DNA of 61,962 nt from Sphingobacterium alimentarium (GCF_004342685.1 NZ_SMBZ01000012.1:1-61962); one strand, 5' to 3'. Positions 8,001 to 17,541 are shown, counted from the first letter of the stretch. The notes: a model not told the origin generated them from the sequence alone. Numbers and translations: made by a program.

Positions 8001-9236
8001 TTATACTAACATATTAACCGCACGATTCAATCCGGCTATAAAATTATCTATATCTTCTTTTGTATTGTATACCGCCAAACTCGCACGCACGGTACCAGGA
8101 ATGCCAAACTGATCCATCACGGGTTGGGCACAGTGATGTCCTGTACGTACAGCAATACCTAACTTATCCAAAATAACACCTATATCGTAAGGATGTACCC
8201 CATCCACCACAAAAGATAGCACAGAGGATTTTTGAGCAGCTTCTCCAATAAGTTGGACGCCTGGAATTTCTATAATTTTGTTGGTCGCATAAGCCAATAG
8301 CTCATCTTCATACGCTTTGATGTTGTCTATTCCTAATTCGTTGATGTAATCAATCGCTGCAGACAGACATATACCGGCCTCAATATTGGGTGTTCCAGCT
8401 TCAAACTTGAACGGCAATTCATTATATGTGGTTTTCTCAAAAGTAACCTCTTTGATCATATCACCGCCACCTTGGTAAGGGGGCATAGCATTAAGCAAGT
8501 CTTTTTTACCGTAAAGCACACCTACACCTGTAGGTGCATACATTTTGTGTCCGGAGAAAGCTAAGAAGTCTACGTCCAATTTTTGTACATCAATGGCCAA
8601 ATGCTGAATTCCTTGTGCGGCATCTACCAAAACAGGAACATTTATAGCATGCGCTAAATCAATAATTTCCTTTATCGGATTAATGGTACCCAATGCGTTT
8701 GAAACATACGTCACGGATACAAGCTTGGTTTTTGCGGATAATAGATTAGCATAAGCACCCATATCCAACTCCCCTTTTGCATTCATGGGAATGACACGCA
8801 ATACAGCTCCTTTTTCCTCACACAACATTTGCCAAGGCACAATATTCGAGTGGTGCTCCATCGCCGAGATAATGATTTCTTCACCTTCGTGAATGAATGC
8901 CTTACCATAACAAGTAGCCACAAGATTAATACTATCTGTGGTGCCTTTGGTAATAATCACTTCAAAATCTTCTTTTGCATTAATAAATTCCTGCACCTTA
9001 CGGCGTGTCACTTCAAATGCATCGGTGGATATCTGACTTAAATAGTGTACACCACGGTGCACATTTGAATTCATGTCACTGTAATAGTTGGTGATAGCAT
9101 CTATCACCACTTTTGGTTTCTGTGTCGTAGCGCCATTGTCCAGGTAAACCAAAGGTTTTCCGTTCACTTCTCTTCGCAGAAGAGGGAAATCAGCACGTAC
9201 TTTTTGTATATCGATTTTTTCCAATTTCAGTTTCAA
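8001..9236 (-). CDS. sufS: Cysteine desulfurase SufS
   Basis: PLP enzyme that removes sulfur from cysteine as an enzyme-bound persulfide, giving alanine, for Fe-S cluster biosynthesis. The 411-residue protein has the PLP lysine Lys231 in AFSGHKMYAPTG, the PLP-stacking segment EHHSNIVPW, and the active-site Cys369 in RTGHHCAQP, the short-loop form of group II (SufS-type) enzymes. It is directly followed by its partner sufE after one base. The first ATG gives a normal length. The 167 bases upstream separate it from the divergent desaturase gene. Confidence 0.96.
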   Translation of the reverse strand: MKLKLEKIDIQKVRADFPLLRREVNGKPLVYLDNGATTQKPKVVIDAITNYYSDMNSNVHRGVHYLSQISTDAFEVTRRKVQEFINAKEDFEVIITKGTTDSINLVATCYGKAFIHEGEEIIISAMEHHSNIVPWQMLCEEKGAVLRVIPMNAKGELDMGAYANLLSAKTKLVSVTYVSNALGTINPIKEIIDLAHAINVPVLVDAAQGIQHLAIDVQKLDVDFLAFSGHKMYAPTGVGVLYGKKDLLNAMPPYQGGGDMIKEVTFEKTTYNELPFKFEAGTPNIEAGICLSAAIDYINELGIDNIKAYEDELLAYATNKIIEIPGVQLIGEAAQKSSVLSFVVDGVHPYDIGVILDKLGIAVRTGHHCAQPVMDQFGIPGTVRASLAVYNTKEDIDNFIAGLNRAVNMLV

Positions 9237-9387
9237 AAATATTGATACAAAGGTAACACATCTTCAAAACAAATAGATACTTTAAATGTATTCTTTAAGT
9301 AAAAGATTGCGCACTACGGAAGTGTTAAAGTTATCATAAATCGATTTTAGAGAATTTTTTCACAAAAGTATTTTAATATAATTTATT

Positions 9388-9395
9388 TATCTTTG
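9388..9395 (+). promoter_or_regulatory. -7 box of the acyl-ACP desaturase
   Basis: TATCTTTG matches the Bacteroidetes -7 consensus TAnnTTTG exactly. Its last base is only 8 bases before the ATG at 9404, so the message would have a leader of a few bases at most. Confidence 0.6.
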
Positions 9396-9403
9396 TACTA
9401 ATT

Positions 9404-10399
9404 ATGCAAGAATTACCATTAAATATTCCGGAAGGATCACGGAAAGAAGTAATGACTTATTTGGAGCCTTATATGCTCAATGAAATGAGTGAGTACTTAA
9501 AACCCGTAGAAGAAATGTGGCAACCCGCTGATTTTCTTCCCGATTCTTCTAGAAGTACTTTCTTCGAAGAAGTGCGTGACTTACAAGAAAGTGCGAAAGA
9601 GCTTCCTTATGATCTTGTGGCAGTATTAATTGGTGACACCATTACCGAAGAAGCGCTCCCTACTTATGAGTCTTGGTTGACTATGGTAGAAGAAGTAGAT
9701 AAAAATGAGCAAGGTGGGTGGATGAAATGGGTGCGTGCTTGGACAGCCGAAGAAAATAGACATGGCGACCTATTGAATAAATACCTTTATCTATCGGGCA
9801 GAATCAATATGCGTGAATTCGAAATGAGTACGCAATATTTGATTCAGGATGGTTTTGACATAGGTACAGGTGCAGATCCTTATCGCAATTTCATATACAC
9901 ATCCTTTCAAGAATTGGCGACGAATGTTTCCCATAGACGTGTAGCTGGTATTTCGAAAAAAAGCGGGGATAAATTATTAGCTAAAATGTGTGGTGTAATC
10001 GCAGCCGATGAAGCGCGTCACGCGAAGGCCTATATGTCCTTTATTTCTAAAGCCTTTGAAGTAGACCCGAGTGAGGTGATGCTAGCCTTTGAAGATATGA
10101 TGCGTAAAAAAATAGTGATGCCTGCACATTTCTTGAGACAATCAGGAGAAGCACAAGGTGGTACATTTGCACATTTTTCCGATGCCGCACAACGTATGAA
10201 TGTGTATACCGCATTGGATTACGTCGATATATTAAAAGAATTAATTGCCGAATGGCAAATAGACAAAGTATCCGGATTGAATGAGTCTGGCGAGAAAGCT
10301 AGAGATTATTTGATGCGACTACCAGATCGTCTAATCCGACTGGCCGATCGAATTAAAGTTCCGGAATTGGAATACAAATTCAAATGGATATACGGATAA
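9404..10399 (+). CDS. Acyl-ACP desaturase (di-iron)
   Basis: Soluble di-iron enzyme of the stearoyl-ACP desaturase family (FA_desaturase_2), which puts a cis double bond into acyl chains bound to acyl carrier protein. The 331-residue protein has the two iron-binding motifs EENRH (116-120) and DEARH (202-206), with a further ligand glutamate in SFQELATN (Glu170). It has no membrane segment. A promoter box directly before the ATG suggests an almost leaderless message. An intrinsic terminator follows, so the gene is a single unit. Position specificity of the double bond cannot be told. Confidence 0.92.
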   Translation: MQELPLNIPEGSRKEVMTYLEPYMLNEMSEYLKPVEEMWQPADFLPDSSRSTFFEEVRDLQESAKELPYDLVAVLIGDTITEEALPTYESWLTMVEEVDKNEQGGWMKWVRAWTAEENRHGDLLNKYLYLSGRINMREFEMSTQYLIQDGFDIGTGADPYRNFIYTSFQELATNVSHRRVAGISKKSGDKLLAKMCGVIAADEARHAKAYMSFISKAFEVDPSEVMLAFEDMMRKKIVMPAHFLRQSGEAQGGTFAHFSDAAQRMNVYTALDYVDILKELIAEWQIDKVSGLNESGEKARDYLMRLPDRLIRLADRIKVPELEYKFKWIYG

Positions 10400-10420
10400 T
10401 ACAAAAATGAAAATATACAG

Positions 10421-10454
10421 CGCTCTATCACAAAATGATGGAGCGTTTTATTTT
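10421..10454 (+). terminator. Intrinsic terminator of the desaturase gene
   Basis: CGCTCTATCA pairs with TGATGGAGCG over ten base pairs (one G-T) around a five-base loop, followed by TTTTATTTT. Confidence 0.85.
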
Positions 10455-10726
10455 CATAACCATCTCTCAGAAATTTTACTCAAAACTGACAACAAACTGT
10501 TCATTCCCGCTGTTAATTATTAAAAAATATTTGATCCTATATCGCAAAAGTGTACTATTTACACTAAGATATTGTTAATCAAACAACCAAAAATAGGCTG
10601 ATAATCCTATTTTGGTGATTTTTAGATAATATAATGAATAAAGTATTGAAAAATTGTTATTGAAATATCTTATTTTTTTAGGATATTTGCATTCAATTTT
10701 AGAGAAAAATTAAACAAACTAGCGAT
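10455..10726. other. Intergenic region upstream of ndh
   Basis: An AT-rich stretch with no plausible coding frame. GGATATTTGC near 10680 resembles but does not fit the TAnnTTTG consensus and may be the ndh promoter. I see no strong hairpin or repeat. Confidence 0.35.
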
Positions 10727-12037
10727 ATGTTATTGAATCGTTCTGAACGTTCTTTCCCTCGTGTTATCATAATTGGTGGCGGATTCGGAGGTGTTGAAGT
10801 AGCAAGAAAATTAAAGGATAAAGAAGTAGAAGTTTTGTTGATAGATCGTAACAACTTCCATACTTTCCAGCCGCTTATGTACCAAGTTGCTACAGGTACC
10901 CTTGCAGCGGATTCGATCTCCTTCCCTATTCGCAAGATGTTCAAAAATCAACACAATTTCAAATTCCGTCTAGCGGATGTGTTGCATATTGACAAGGATA
11001 AGAAAGAAGTACATACATCTGTCGGAACATATGAATATGACTATCTAGTAGTCGCTTCGGGAGCTACGAGCAACTTCTTCGGAAACCAAGAGGTAGAGAA
11101 AAACTCGCTACCGATGAAAAGCATACAAGAAGCATTGAATATCAGAAGCTATGTATTGCAAAATCTAGAAAAAGCAGTTTTATTGAAAAATGCTTCAGAT
11201 CGTGCTCCATACTTAAATTTCGTAATTGTAGGTGGTGGTCCGACTGGTGTCGAACTTTCAGGCGCAATTGCTGAAATCCAACTTCATGTCTTGAAAAAAG
11301 ACTATCCGGAGCTTTCGGTGAATGAAATGAAAGTGTACATCGTAGAAGGTACAGGAAAAGTGCTAGGTGCATTATCCGAAAAATCATCCCGCGACGCAGA
11401 GAAATATCTGAAAGAATTGGGTGTAACCGTACTAACAAATACACAAGTAACAGGGTACGATGGCGAAACGATCACTTTCAACAATGGCGAGAGCATCAAA
11501 ACGAAAACAGTAATCTGGGGTGCAGGTGTAAAAGGCCAATTCCCTGGAGGTATTGATGCATCTATTATCGAAAGAGGTAACCGCATCCGTACAAATGGAC
11601 AATGTCAAGTCGAAGGAATGGAAGGTGTGTATGCTATTGGTGACGTAGCTGCTATGATTACAGAAGACACTCCTAGAGGACTTCCAGGTGTGGCTCCTGC
11701 CGCGCAGCAGCAAGGAACTTACGTAGCGAAACATATCATCAACATTCTTTCTAACAAACCAAATACAGAGAATTTCAAATATTTCGACAAAGGTTCGATG
11801 GCGACAATCGGTCGTAACAGAGCTGTAGTGGATTTAGGTAAATTACACATGAATGGTTTCGTTGCTTGGATGGTGTGGATGTTTGTTCACTTAATGTCGA
11901 TATTTGGTTTCCGTAATAAAATGGTAACATTTGTAAACTGGGCGATCAAATTCTGGACTAAAAACTCAGGTGTACGTCTTATCGTAGATAAATACGAGCG
12001 TCCTTCTGAAAAGAAACAAGAGCAAGCAATCCTATAA
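10727..12037 (+). CDS. ndh: Type II NADH dehydrogenase (NDH-2)
   Basis: Single-subunit, non-proton-pumping NADH:quinone oxidoreductase bound to the inner face of the cytoplasmic membrane. The 436-residue protein has an N-terminal FAD-binding Rossmann motif IIGGGFGGVEVA, a central NADH-binding motif VIVGGGPTGVELSG, the second FAD motif YAIGDVAAM, and a C-terminal hydrophobic/amphipathic segment (GFVAWMVWMFVHLMSIFGF) that probably anchors it in the membrane. The proline-rich GLPGVAPAAQQQG segment is typical of NDH-2. It is a single gene between two terminators. A role as the main or auxiliary entry of electrons to menaquinone is inferred from the family. Confidence 0.93.
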   Translation: MLLNRSERSFPRVIIIGGGFGGVEVARKLKDKEVEVLLIDRNNFHTFQPLMYQVATGTLAADSISFPIRKMFKNQHNFKFRLADVLHIDKDKKEVHTSVGTYEYDYLVVASGATSNFFGNQEVEKNSLPMKSIQEALNIRSYVLQNLEKAVLLKNASDRAPYLNFVIVGGGPTGVELSGAIAEIQLHVLKKDYPELSVNEMKVYIVEGTGKVLGALSEKSSRDAEKYLKELGVTVLTNTQVTGYDGETITFNNGESIKTKTVIWGAGVKGQFPGGIDASIIERGNRIRTNGQCQVEGMEGVYAIGDVAAMITEDTPRGLPGVAPAAQQQGTYVAKHIINILSNKPNTENFKYFDKGSMATIGRNRAVVDLGKLHMNGFVAWMVWMFVHLMSIFGFRNKMVTFVNWAIKFWTKNSGVRLIVDKYERPSEKKQEQAIL

Positions 12038-12070
12038 AAACAGCCTGTATTAAAACAAACAATAAATCGT

Positions 12071-12106
12071 AAATGTCGGTAATGAAAATTGCCGACATTT
12101 TTTTAT
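12071..12106 (+). terminator. Intrinsic terminator of ndh
   Basis: AAATGTCGGTAAT pairs with ATTGCCGACATTT (one wobble) around a short loop and is followed by a run of T residues. Confidence 0.85.
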
Positions 12107-12110
12107 TTAG

Positions 12111-12118
12111 TACTTTTG
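12111..12118 (+). promoter_or_regulatory. -7 box of the PolX-like gene
   Basis: TACTTTTG, an exact TAnnTTTG match, right after the ndh terminator and 19 bases before the ATG. No TTTG box at the usual upstream distance is evident. Confidence 0.55.
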
Positions 12119-12137
12119 GTAATAAAACAATACGATT

Positions 12138-13793
12138 ATGGATAATAAAGCGATAGCACGTGCATTCAAACTTTGTGGACAATTAATGGAATTATTTAAT
12201 GAAAATCCATTTCGCACCAAAGCCATGGCCAGTGCCTCGTTCAAGATAGATAAGCTTCCTTTTGCGGCAGCTCATGCTTCTTTGGAAGAATTAAGCGCAC
12301 AACAAGGGATTGGCAAAAGTACAGCCGAACGGATCAAACAGGTCATCAGCACTGGATCCTTTCCAGAATTGGATCAATTGATCGCCAAAACACCTGCTGG
12401 CATCTTAGAAATGCTAAAAATAAAAGGTCTCGGTCCTAAGAAAATACAGATTATCTGGAATGACTTAGAAATCGAATCTGTAGGTGAGCTTTATTACGCA
12501 TGTAATGAAAATAGATTGGTAGAAGCCAAAGGCTTCGGATTGAAAACACAAGAAGACATTAAAAAAGCTATTGAGTTTGCCCTAGATAATCAAGGGTGGT
12601 TTCACTATGCCAAAGTACTTCCATTTGCTCAGCAAACTTTCGAAGCTCTGCTCCAGAACATCTCCCCTTTCCAACTCGAATATACCGGTGAATTTAGAAG
12701 AAAGTGCGAAGTATTACAACAGGTAGAACTTATTACCGATGCACCCTTGCCTGCATTAGAAAAAGCAATAAGGGATCTTAATTATGAATCCCAAATTGAA
12801 ACCAGAGATAATCAGGTGTCATTCACCGATGCTAATGCTTGTCCGTTTGTCGTGTACAGTACGGAGCATTTTGCTCAAGACTTGCTGTTGACTACGGGAT
12901 CTGCTCCGCATCTCGAGCTGTTACAACAAATCTCTTCTCCCCTTCCACATGGAACCGATGAAAAAGATATTTATGCGCAACTCGGATTAGCGTACATCGA
13001 AGCCGAACTACGCGAAGGTATGGATGAAGTCCAATTAGCAAAAGAAAACGCGTTGCCGCAGCTGATTACTTTCGAAGACTTAAAAGGCACTTTGCACAAT
13101 CACTCCACGTATTCTGATGGTGTGCACACATTAGCCGAAATGGCGCGCTATTGTAAAGAAAATCTTGGATTAGAGTATCTGGGTATCTGTGATCACTCAA
13201 AAACCGCCGTGTACGCTAATGGATTAAGTATAGATCGCGTAGCTCAGCAATGGTCAGAAATTGACGCTTTAAATCAACAGCTGGCACCATTCAAAATATT
13301 TAAAGGAATTGAATCCGACATCATTTCGGACGGCTCATTGGATTATCCAGATGAAATACTAGCCCAATTTGATTTTGTGGTGGCGTCGGTCCATAGCAAT
13401 CTCAAGATGGACGAACAGAAAGCCACTACACGGCTGATTAAAGCTATTGAAAATCCATATACTACTATTTTGGGCCACCCAACAGGACGTCTGCTGCTTT
13501 CCCGAGCAGGATACCCATTGGATTTCAAAAAAATCATTGATGCGTGTGCAGCCAACAAGGTAGTCATAGAGATCAATGCAAATCCACTGCGCTTGGATTT
13601 GGACTGGAGGTGGCACCGTTATGCTTTAGAAAAAGGTGTCTTACTTTCCATCAATCCCGATGCCCACCGTACGGAAGGATTACTCGATATGCATTATGGT
13701 GTTTTTGTGGGACGCAAAGGAGGTCTTTCTGCGGACAAATGTCTTAATGCCTTTTCATTAGAACAGATAACCGATTATTTCAATAGTAAATAA
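12138..13793 (+). CDS. PolX-like protein: HhH, degenerate Pol X, PHP
   Basis: A 551-residue protein with the layout of bacterial family X DNA polymerases: N-terminal helix-hairpin-helix repeats (QQGIGKSTAERI about 55-66, KIKGLGPKKI about 94-103), a Pol beta-like region, and a C-terminal PHP phosphoesterase domain. The PHP metal ligands look complete: LHNHSTYSDG (319-328), ICDHSK, GIESDI, ASVHSN, LGHPTGR, NPDAH. In the polymerase region the usual GSxRR..DxD motif reads TGEFRRKCEVLQQVELI (183-199): the two metal-binding aspartates are replaced by Gln195 and Glu197. The nucleotidyl transfer activity is therefore probably lost while the 3'-5' exonuclease / phosphoesterase may remain. A role in DNA repair is inferred from the family. 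A 2-hydroxyacid dehydrogenase gene follows after 22 bases. Confidence 0.85.
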   Translation: MDNKAIARAFKLCGQLMELFNENPFRTKAMASASFKIDKLPFAAAHASLEELSAQQGIGKSTAERIKQVISTGSFPELDQLIAKTPAGILEMLKIKGLGPKKIQIIWNDLEIESVGELYYACNENRLVEAKGFGLKTQEDIKKAIEFALDNQGWFHYAKVLPFAQQTFEALLQNISPFQLEYTGEFRRKCEVLQQVELITDAPLPALEKAIRDLNYESQIETRDNQVSFTDANACPFVVYSTEHFAQDLLLTTGSAPHLELLQQISSPLPHGTDEKDIYAQLGLAYIEAELREGMDEVQLAKENALPQLITFEDLKGTLHNHSTYSDGVHTLAEMARYCKENLGLEYLGICDHSKTAVYANGLSIDRVAQQWSEIDALNQQLAPFKIFKGIESDIISDGSLDYPDEILAQFDFVVASVHSNLKMDEQKATTRLIKAIENPYTTILGHPTGRLLLSRAGYPLDFKKIIDACAANKVVIEINANPLRLDLDWRWHRYALEKGVLLSINPDAHRTEGLLDMHYGVFVGRKGGLSADKCLNAFSLEQITDYFNSK

Positions 13794-13815
13794 TAAATTC
13801 AACGAACGATTGACC

Positions 13816-14790
13816 ATGAAAGTATTTGTATCCCGAAATATCCCAACTGCGGCGATCGATGTATTAAAAGAATACGGTTTAGATGCACATATCAATGTAG
13901 ATAATAAACATTTAACACAAGACCAACTCATTCAAGAATGTCAAGATGTAGATTTACTATTGAATGTTGGGCATGCAGATTTGGATAAGCATTTTCTCGA
14001 ATCCTGTAAACACCTCAAAGGTATCGCTCTAGCCTCTGTGGGGTATGACCATGTCGACTTACAGACGGCTACTGCCCTGCGCATTCCAGTATCTAATACG
14101 CCCGGTGTGCTAAGTGGTGCCACGGCAGATGTCGCGTTCTTATTGATGCTAGCCGTATCCCGCAAAGCCTTCTCCCGCGCCCATGAAGTGCGTGAAGGCA
14201 AGTGGAAAGATTTTGAATTTATGCAGGATTTGGGAATCGAACTCAATGGCAAAACATTGGGAATATACGGACTAGGTCGTATCGGTCTGGAATTAGCGAA
14301 AAAGGCTAAGGCAGCGTACAATATGAATATCATATATTACAACCGTAGCCGCAATTTGGAAGCCGAAAAATTAGTAGATGCGCGCTATGTCAATTTTGAT
14401 GATCTATTATCCCAATCGGATGTAATTTCGCTGCATACCAATCTTTCCGCTGAAACGCAATATAGATTCAATAAGGATGCCTTTAGACGAATGAAAAAAT
14501 CGGCGATTTTAATCAATACGGCACGAGGAAAAGTAGTTCATGAGAAGGACTTGATAGAAGCCCTACAACTAGGCGAAATTTGGGGAGCAGGACTGGATGT
14601 AAGCAATCCCGAACCGATGTCACCAAGCAACCCTTTGTTGGACATGCCTAATGTATGCGTGCTTCCACATATCGGCTCAGCAACCATTGAGACTCGTACC
14701 CAGATGGCGGTCATGGCGGCCAATAATCTGATTGCAGCAAAAAATAGTAATCCGATGATGCAAATTGTAAATAAGGAAGTATATTTATAA
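13816..14790 (+). CDS. D-2-hydroxyacid dehydrogenase
   Basis: NAD(P)-dependent oxidoreductase of the D-isomer-specific 2-hydroxyacid dehydrogenase family, close to glyoxylate/hydroxypyruvate reductases or D-glycerate dehydrogenases. The 324-residue protein has the nucleotide-binding GLGRIGLELAKKA, the catalytic arginine in NTARGKVV, the glutamate in NPEPM and the catalytic histidine in LPHIGSAT. An in-frame TTG six bases upstream is possible, but the ATG at 13816 gives the standard MKVFVSRNIP start. It lies 22 bases after the PolX-like gene and may be co-transcribed. The exact substrate is uncertain. Confidence 0.87.
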   Translation: MKVFVSRNIPTAAIDVLKEYGLDAHINVDNKHLTQDQLIQECQDVDLLLNVGHADLDKHFLESCKHLKGIALASVGYDHVDLQTATALRIPVSNTPGVLSGATADVAFLLMLAVSRKAFSRAHEVREGKWKDFEFMQDLGIELNGKTLGIYGLGRIGLELAKKAKAAYNMNIIYYNRSRNLEAEKLVDARYVNFDDLLSQSDVISLHTNLSAETQYRFNKDAFRRMKKSAILINTARGKVVHEKDLIEALQLGEIWGAGLDVSNPEPMSPSNPLLDMPNVCVLPHIGSATIETRTQMAVMAANNLIAAKNSNPMMQIVNKEVYL

Positions 14791-14843
14791 TACATATTTT
14801 AACTTTAAACCTTATCCCTTAGGATCCTAAACATTTTGCTGAT

Positions 14844-15557
14844 ATGAAGATTATAAATTATATCACTTTATTTCTTATTGTGCTCAACTGTAGCTGTACT
14901 TCGCAAAGCACCGAGCCTAATACCCTCTCCGAGAAGGAGAAAAATGACGGCTGGGATTTGTTATTCAACGGCAAAGATCTGAGTGGATGGCATTTGTACA
15001 ACAGCGACGCTAACAAATCAGCATGGGTTGTCAGCAAGGGTAAACTGTACTGCGATCCCAATAGTGACGAAAATAGACGCGACCTGGTATCTAATGAAGA
15101 GTATGAGAATTATGAGCTGAATTTTGAATGGCAATTGGAGAAAGAAGGCAATAGTGGAATATTTATAAATGTAAAAGAAGATACCGCTATCGCACAGACC
15201 TATTTCAGTGGGCCTGAATACCAACTATTGGAGGATAGTCATATGGACTTTAATCTTCCTCTGAAAAAGTCGGGCTGTCTCTATAATTTCACACCGCAAT
15301 TAAATGCTGTTCGCACAAAAATGCGTGGTGAATGGAATGAGTCACGTATAATCCAAAAAGATGGTGTTATCGAATTTTACTTGAATGGACATCAAACAGC
15401 GAAAATGGATTTGAAATCCAGCGCATGGAAAGATTTAGTTTCCAAATCGAACTTCAAGCAATATCCTGATTTTGGAAAATATACCAAAGGACATATTGCC
15501 TTGCAAGATTGGTCCCGGGGCGTATCCTTTAGGAATATTAAGATAAGAAAGTTGTAA
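14844..15557 (+). CDS. DUF1080 (3-keto-disaccharide hydrolase) lipoprotein
   Basis: A 237-residue exported protein with a hydrophobic N-terminus and cysteines at 16 and 18 (LNCSC), probably a lipoprotein. The rest matches the DUF1080 family, now named 3-keto-disaccharide hydrolase, a concanavalin-like beta-sandwich: WDLLFNGKDLSGWH near the start, NYELNFEWQLEKEGNSGIFI in the middle, and GHIALQDWSRGVSFRNIKI at the end. Some relatives cleave 3-keto-glucosides; this was not tested for this subgroup. It lies 53 bases after the dehydrogenase gene and before a shared terminator. Its substrate is unknown, and no sugar operon surrounds it. Confidence 0.85.
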   Translation: MKIINYITLFLIVLNCSCTSQSTEPNTLSEKEKNDGWDLLFNGKDLSGWHLYNSDANKSAWVVSKGKLYCDPNSDENRRDLVSNEEYENYELNFEWQLEKEGNSGIFINVKEDTAIAQTYFSGPEYQLLEDSHMDFNLPLKKSGCLYNFTPQLNAVRTKMRGEWNESRIIQKDGVIEFYLNGHQTAKMDLKSSAWKDLVSKSNFKQYPDFGKYTKGHIALQDWSRGVSFRNIKIRKL

Positions 15558-15596
15558 TCGTAAAAGCTTATTTTACTTGCGCAATGTATTATTAAA

Positions 15597-15628
15597 AAAG
15601 CTCATCGATATTCGATGAGCCTTTTAAT
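15597..15628. terminator. Bidirectional terminator, DUF1080 gene / fabV
   Basis: GCTCATCGA pairs with TCGATGAGC around a three-base loop, with A-rich sequence before and TTTT after, between convergent genes. Confidence 0.8.
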
Positions 15629-15646
15629 ATAAAATGTAAACAGACA

Positions 15647-16849
15647 TTATTCTGTAATACTTGGTACGTTTACGACTTCGTTAGTATCTGCTTCGTAATT
15701 TACTTCTGGGAAGTTGAAACCGAATAAATGGAAGAATTCGTCACGGTATCCTTGGATATCTGAAATTTCTTCTAAGTTTTCTGTAGTCGCTTGAGTCCAT
15801 AGTTTCGCTACTTCCTCTTGTACGTCTTCACGCATTTCCCAATCGTCAACACGGATACGGCCTTTTTCATCTACTGCTACTTGTCCATCTGCAGTGTACA
15901 AACGCTCAGCAAATAAACGTTGCATTTGCTCGATAGTACCTTCGTGAATACCTTTTTCTTTCATCACTTTATACAACAATGAAATGTATAAAGGCACTAC
16001 AGGTATAGCCGATGAAGATTGAGTCACTAACGCCTTATTTACAGATACGTAAGAAACACCATTCAAGTCTTTCAATAATTCATTCAATGCTGGAACTGTT
16101 CCTTCCAAATCATCTTTTGCACGACCGATCGTACCATTACGGTAGATTGGGTATGTCAACTCAGGGCCAATATACGAATATGCTACAGTTTTCACACCGT
16201 CAGCTAATACACCTCCAGCTTTCAAATCTTCAATCCAGAATTTCCAATCTTCACCACCCATTACCGCCACTGTATTAGCGATATCTTCGTCCGATTCTAC
16301 CGGATTGATAGAAATGTCCGAAACAACACCCGAGTGAAAATCTACAGTTTTATCCGTGAAAGGCTGACCAATAGGCTTCAATACCGAAGCATGTGCCACA
16401 CCAGTTTTAGGGTGTGTACGACGTGGAGATGCCAACGAGTACACGACTAAGTCTACTTGACCTAAATCTTGTTTTATCAGTTCAATTGTCTTTGCTTTTA
16501 CTTCATCAGAGAAAGCGTCACCATTGATACTTTTAGCATAAAGTCCTGCTGCCTGCGCTTCAGCTTCAAATGCTGCAGAATTGTACCAACCTGCAGTACC
16601 AGGTTTGCCTGGAGCAGCTGGTTTTTCGAAAAATACACCAATTGTAGCTGCATCAGAACCAAAAGCTGCTGAAATGCGAGATGCTAATCCGAATCCAGTA
16701 GATGCACCAATTACTAGCACTTTCTTAGGACCATTAGCAATTTTGCCTTTTGATTTTACATACTCGATTTGGTTTTTAATATTTTGAGCCGTTCCCTCTG
16801 GATGCGATGTCAAACATATAAAACCTCTTACACGTGGTTGAATAATCAT
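15647..16849 (-). CDS. fabV: Enoyl-ACP reductase FabV
   Basis: NADH-dependent reductase of trans-2-enoyl-ACP (or -CoA), last step of the fatty acid elongation cycle. The 400-residue length and N-terminus (IIQPRVRGFICLTSHPEG) are typical of FabV/Ter. The nucleotide-binding site is KVLVIGASTGFGLASR, and the catalytic pair spaced Y-X8-K is Tyr236 and Lys245, exactly the FabV arrangement. FabV enzymes are less sensitive to triclosan than FabI (family knowledge). It is a single minus-strand gene that converges on the DUF1080 gene. Whether a FabI also exists in the genome cannot be seen here. Confidence 0.95.
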   Translation of the reverse strand: MIIQPRVRGFICLTSHPEGTAQNIKNQIEYVKSKGKIANGPKKVLVIGASTGFGLASRISAAFGSDAATIGVFFEKPAAPGKPGTAGWYNSAAFEAEAQAAGLYAKSINGDAFSDEVKAKTIELIKQDLGQVDLVVYSLASPRRTHPKTGVAHASVLKPIGQPFTDKTVDFHSGVVSDISINPVESDEDIANTVAVMGGEDWKFWIEDLKAGGVLADGVKTVAYSYIGPELTYPIYRNGTIGRAKDDLEGTVPALNELLKDLNGVSYVSVNKALVTQSSSAIPVVPLYISLLYKVMKEKGIHEGTIEQMQRLFAERLYTADGQVAVDEKGRIRVDDWEMREDVQEEVAKLWTQATTENLEEISDIQGYRDEFFHLFGFNFPEVNYEADTNEVVNVPSITE

Positions 16850-17016
16850 ATTATTTTGTTGTAAGGTTATTTACAATTTTATTAAGCTACAAATTAACGG
16901 AATTTTTAGTGGATATCGATATTTTAATTCAATACAAGATTTTATTTGTAAGCCTATTTACTTGGTTCAATGTTTCGAAGGAGAATGTCTTATCAGCATT
17001 AGCAGTACATATACAA

Positions 17017-17044
17017 CAAGAGCTAGAAATTTTCTAGCTCTTAG
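17017..17044. terminator. Hairpin downstream of dps
   Basis: AAGAGCTAGAAA pairs with TTTCTAGCTCTT almost perfectly. The T-run is short on the minus strand, so efficiency as a dps terminator is uncertain. Confidence 0.5.
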
Positions 17045-17054
17045 TATTATTTTA

Positions 17055-17525
17055 TTATGCCAAATGCGCTCGCAACATCCACGCTGTCTTTTCGTGCGCT
17101 TCCATGATACTGACCAAGAAATCTTCCGTTCCGGCATCACCTGTTTTCTCTATTTTATCAAAATCTTCACGAATGGAAATAATAATACTTTCGAAATCAT
17201 TCAAAAGTGCTTTGATATAACTTTGGCTATCATTTTTGGCTGGCTTTGCTTCTGACAATTGCGTCAATTCTAAAAATTCTTTCATCGAACCTATAGCAAA
17301 ATGCCCTATCGAACGAACTCGTTCAGCAATCTCATCGATGGTTTCAGCGAGTGCGTCATAAATGGTTTCGAAGAATAAGTGTTGTGCATGAAAATCCGGT
17401 CCCACTACATTCCAATGGGCATTTCTCGTTTTCACATACAATACGTTATGATCGGCTAACAATTTATTCAAAACCTCAGCTACCGCAGCTGTATCCTTAT
17501 CTTTTAATCCAATGTTTGTTTTCAT
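17055..17525 (-). CDS. dps: Dps family ferritin-like protein
   Basis: A 156-residue four-helix protein of the Dps family: dodecameric shells that oxidise and store iron with peroxide and protect DNA. The inter-subunit ferroxidase ligands are visible in NAHWNVVGPDFHAQHLFFE (two His, Glu) and ALAETIDEIAERV (Asp/Glu). The N-terminal tail is short with few lysines, so direct DNA binding is uncertain. The gene follows the aldo/keto reductase after 16 bases on the same strand, so both may be read from one promoter, which would fit a shared stress response (inference). Confidence 0.93.
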   Translation of the reverse strand: MKTNIGLKDKDTAAVAEVLNKLLADHNVLYVKTRNAHWNVVGPDFHAQHLFFETIYDALAETIDEIAERVRSIGHFAIGSMKEFLELTQLSEAKPAKNDSQSYIKALLNDFESIIISIREDFDKIEKTGDAGTEDFLVSIMEAHEKTAWMLRAHLA

Positions 17526-17541
17526 GTTATATTTATAGTTG

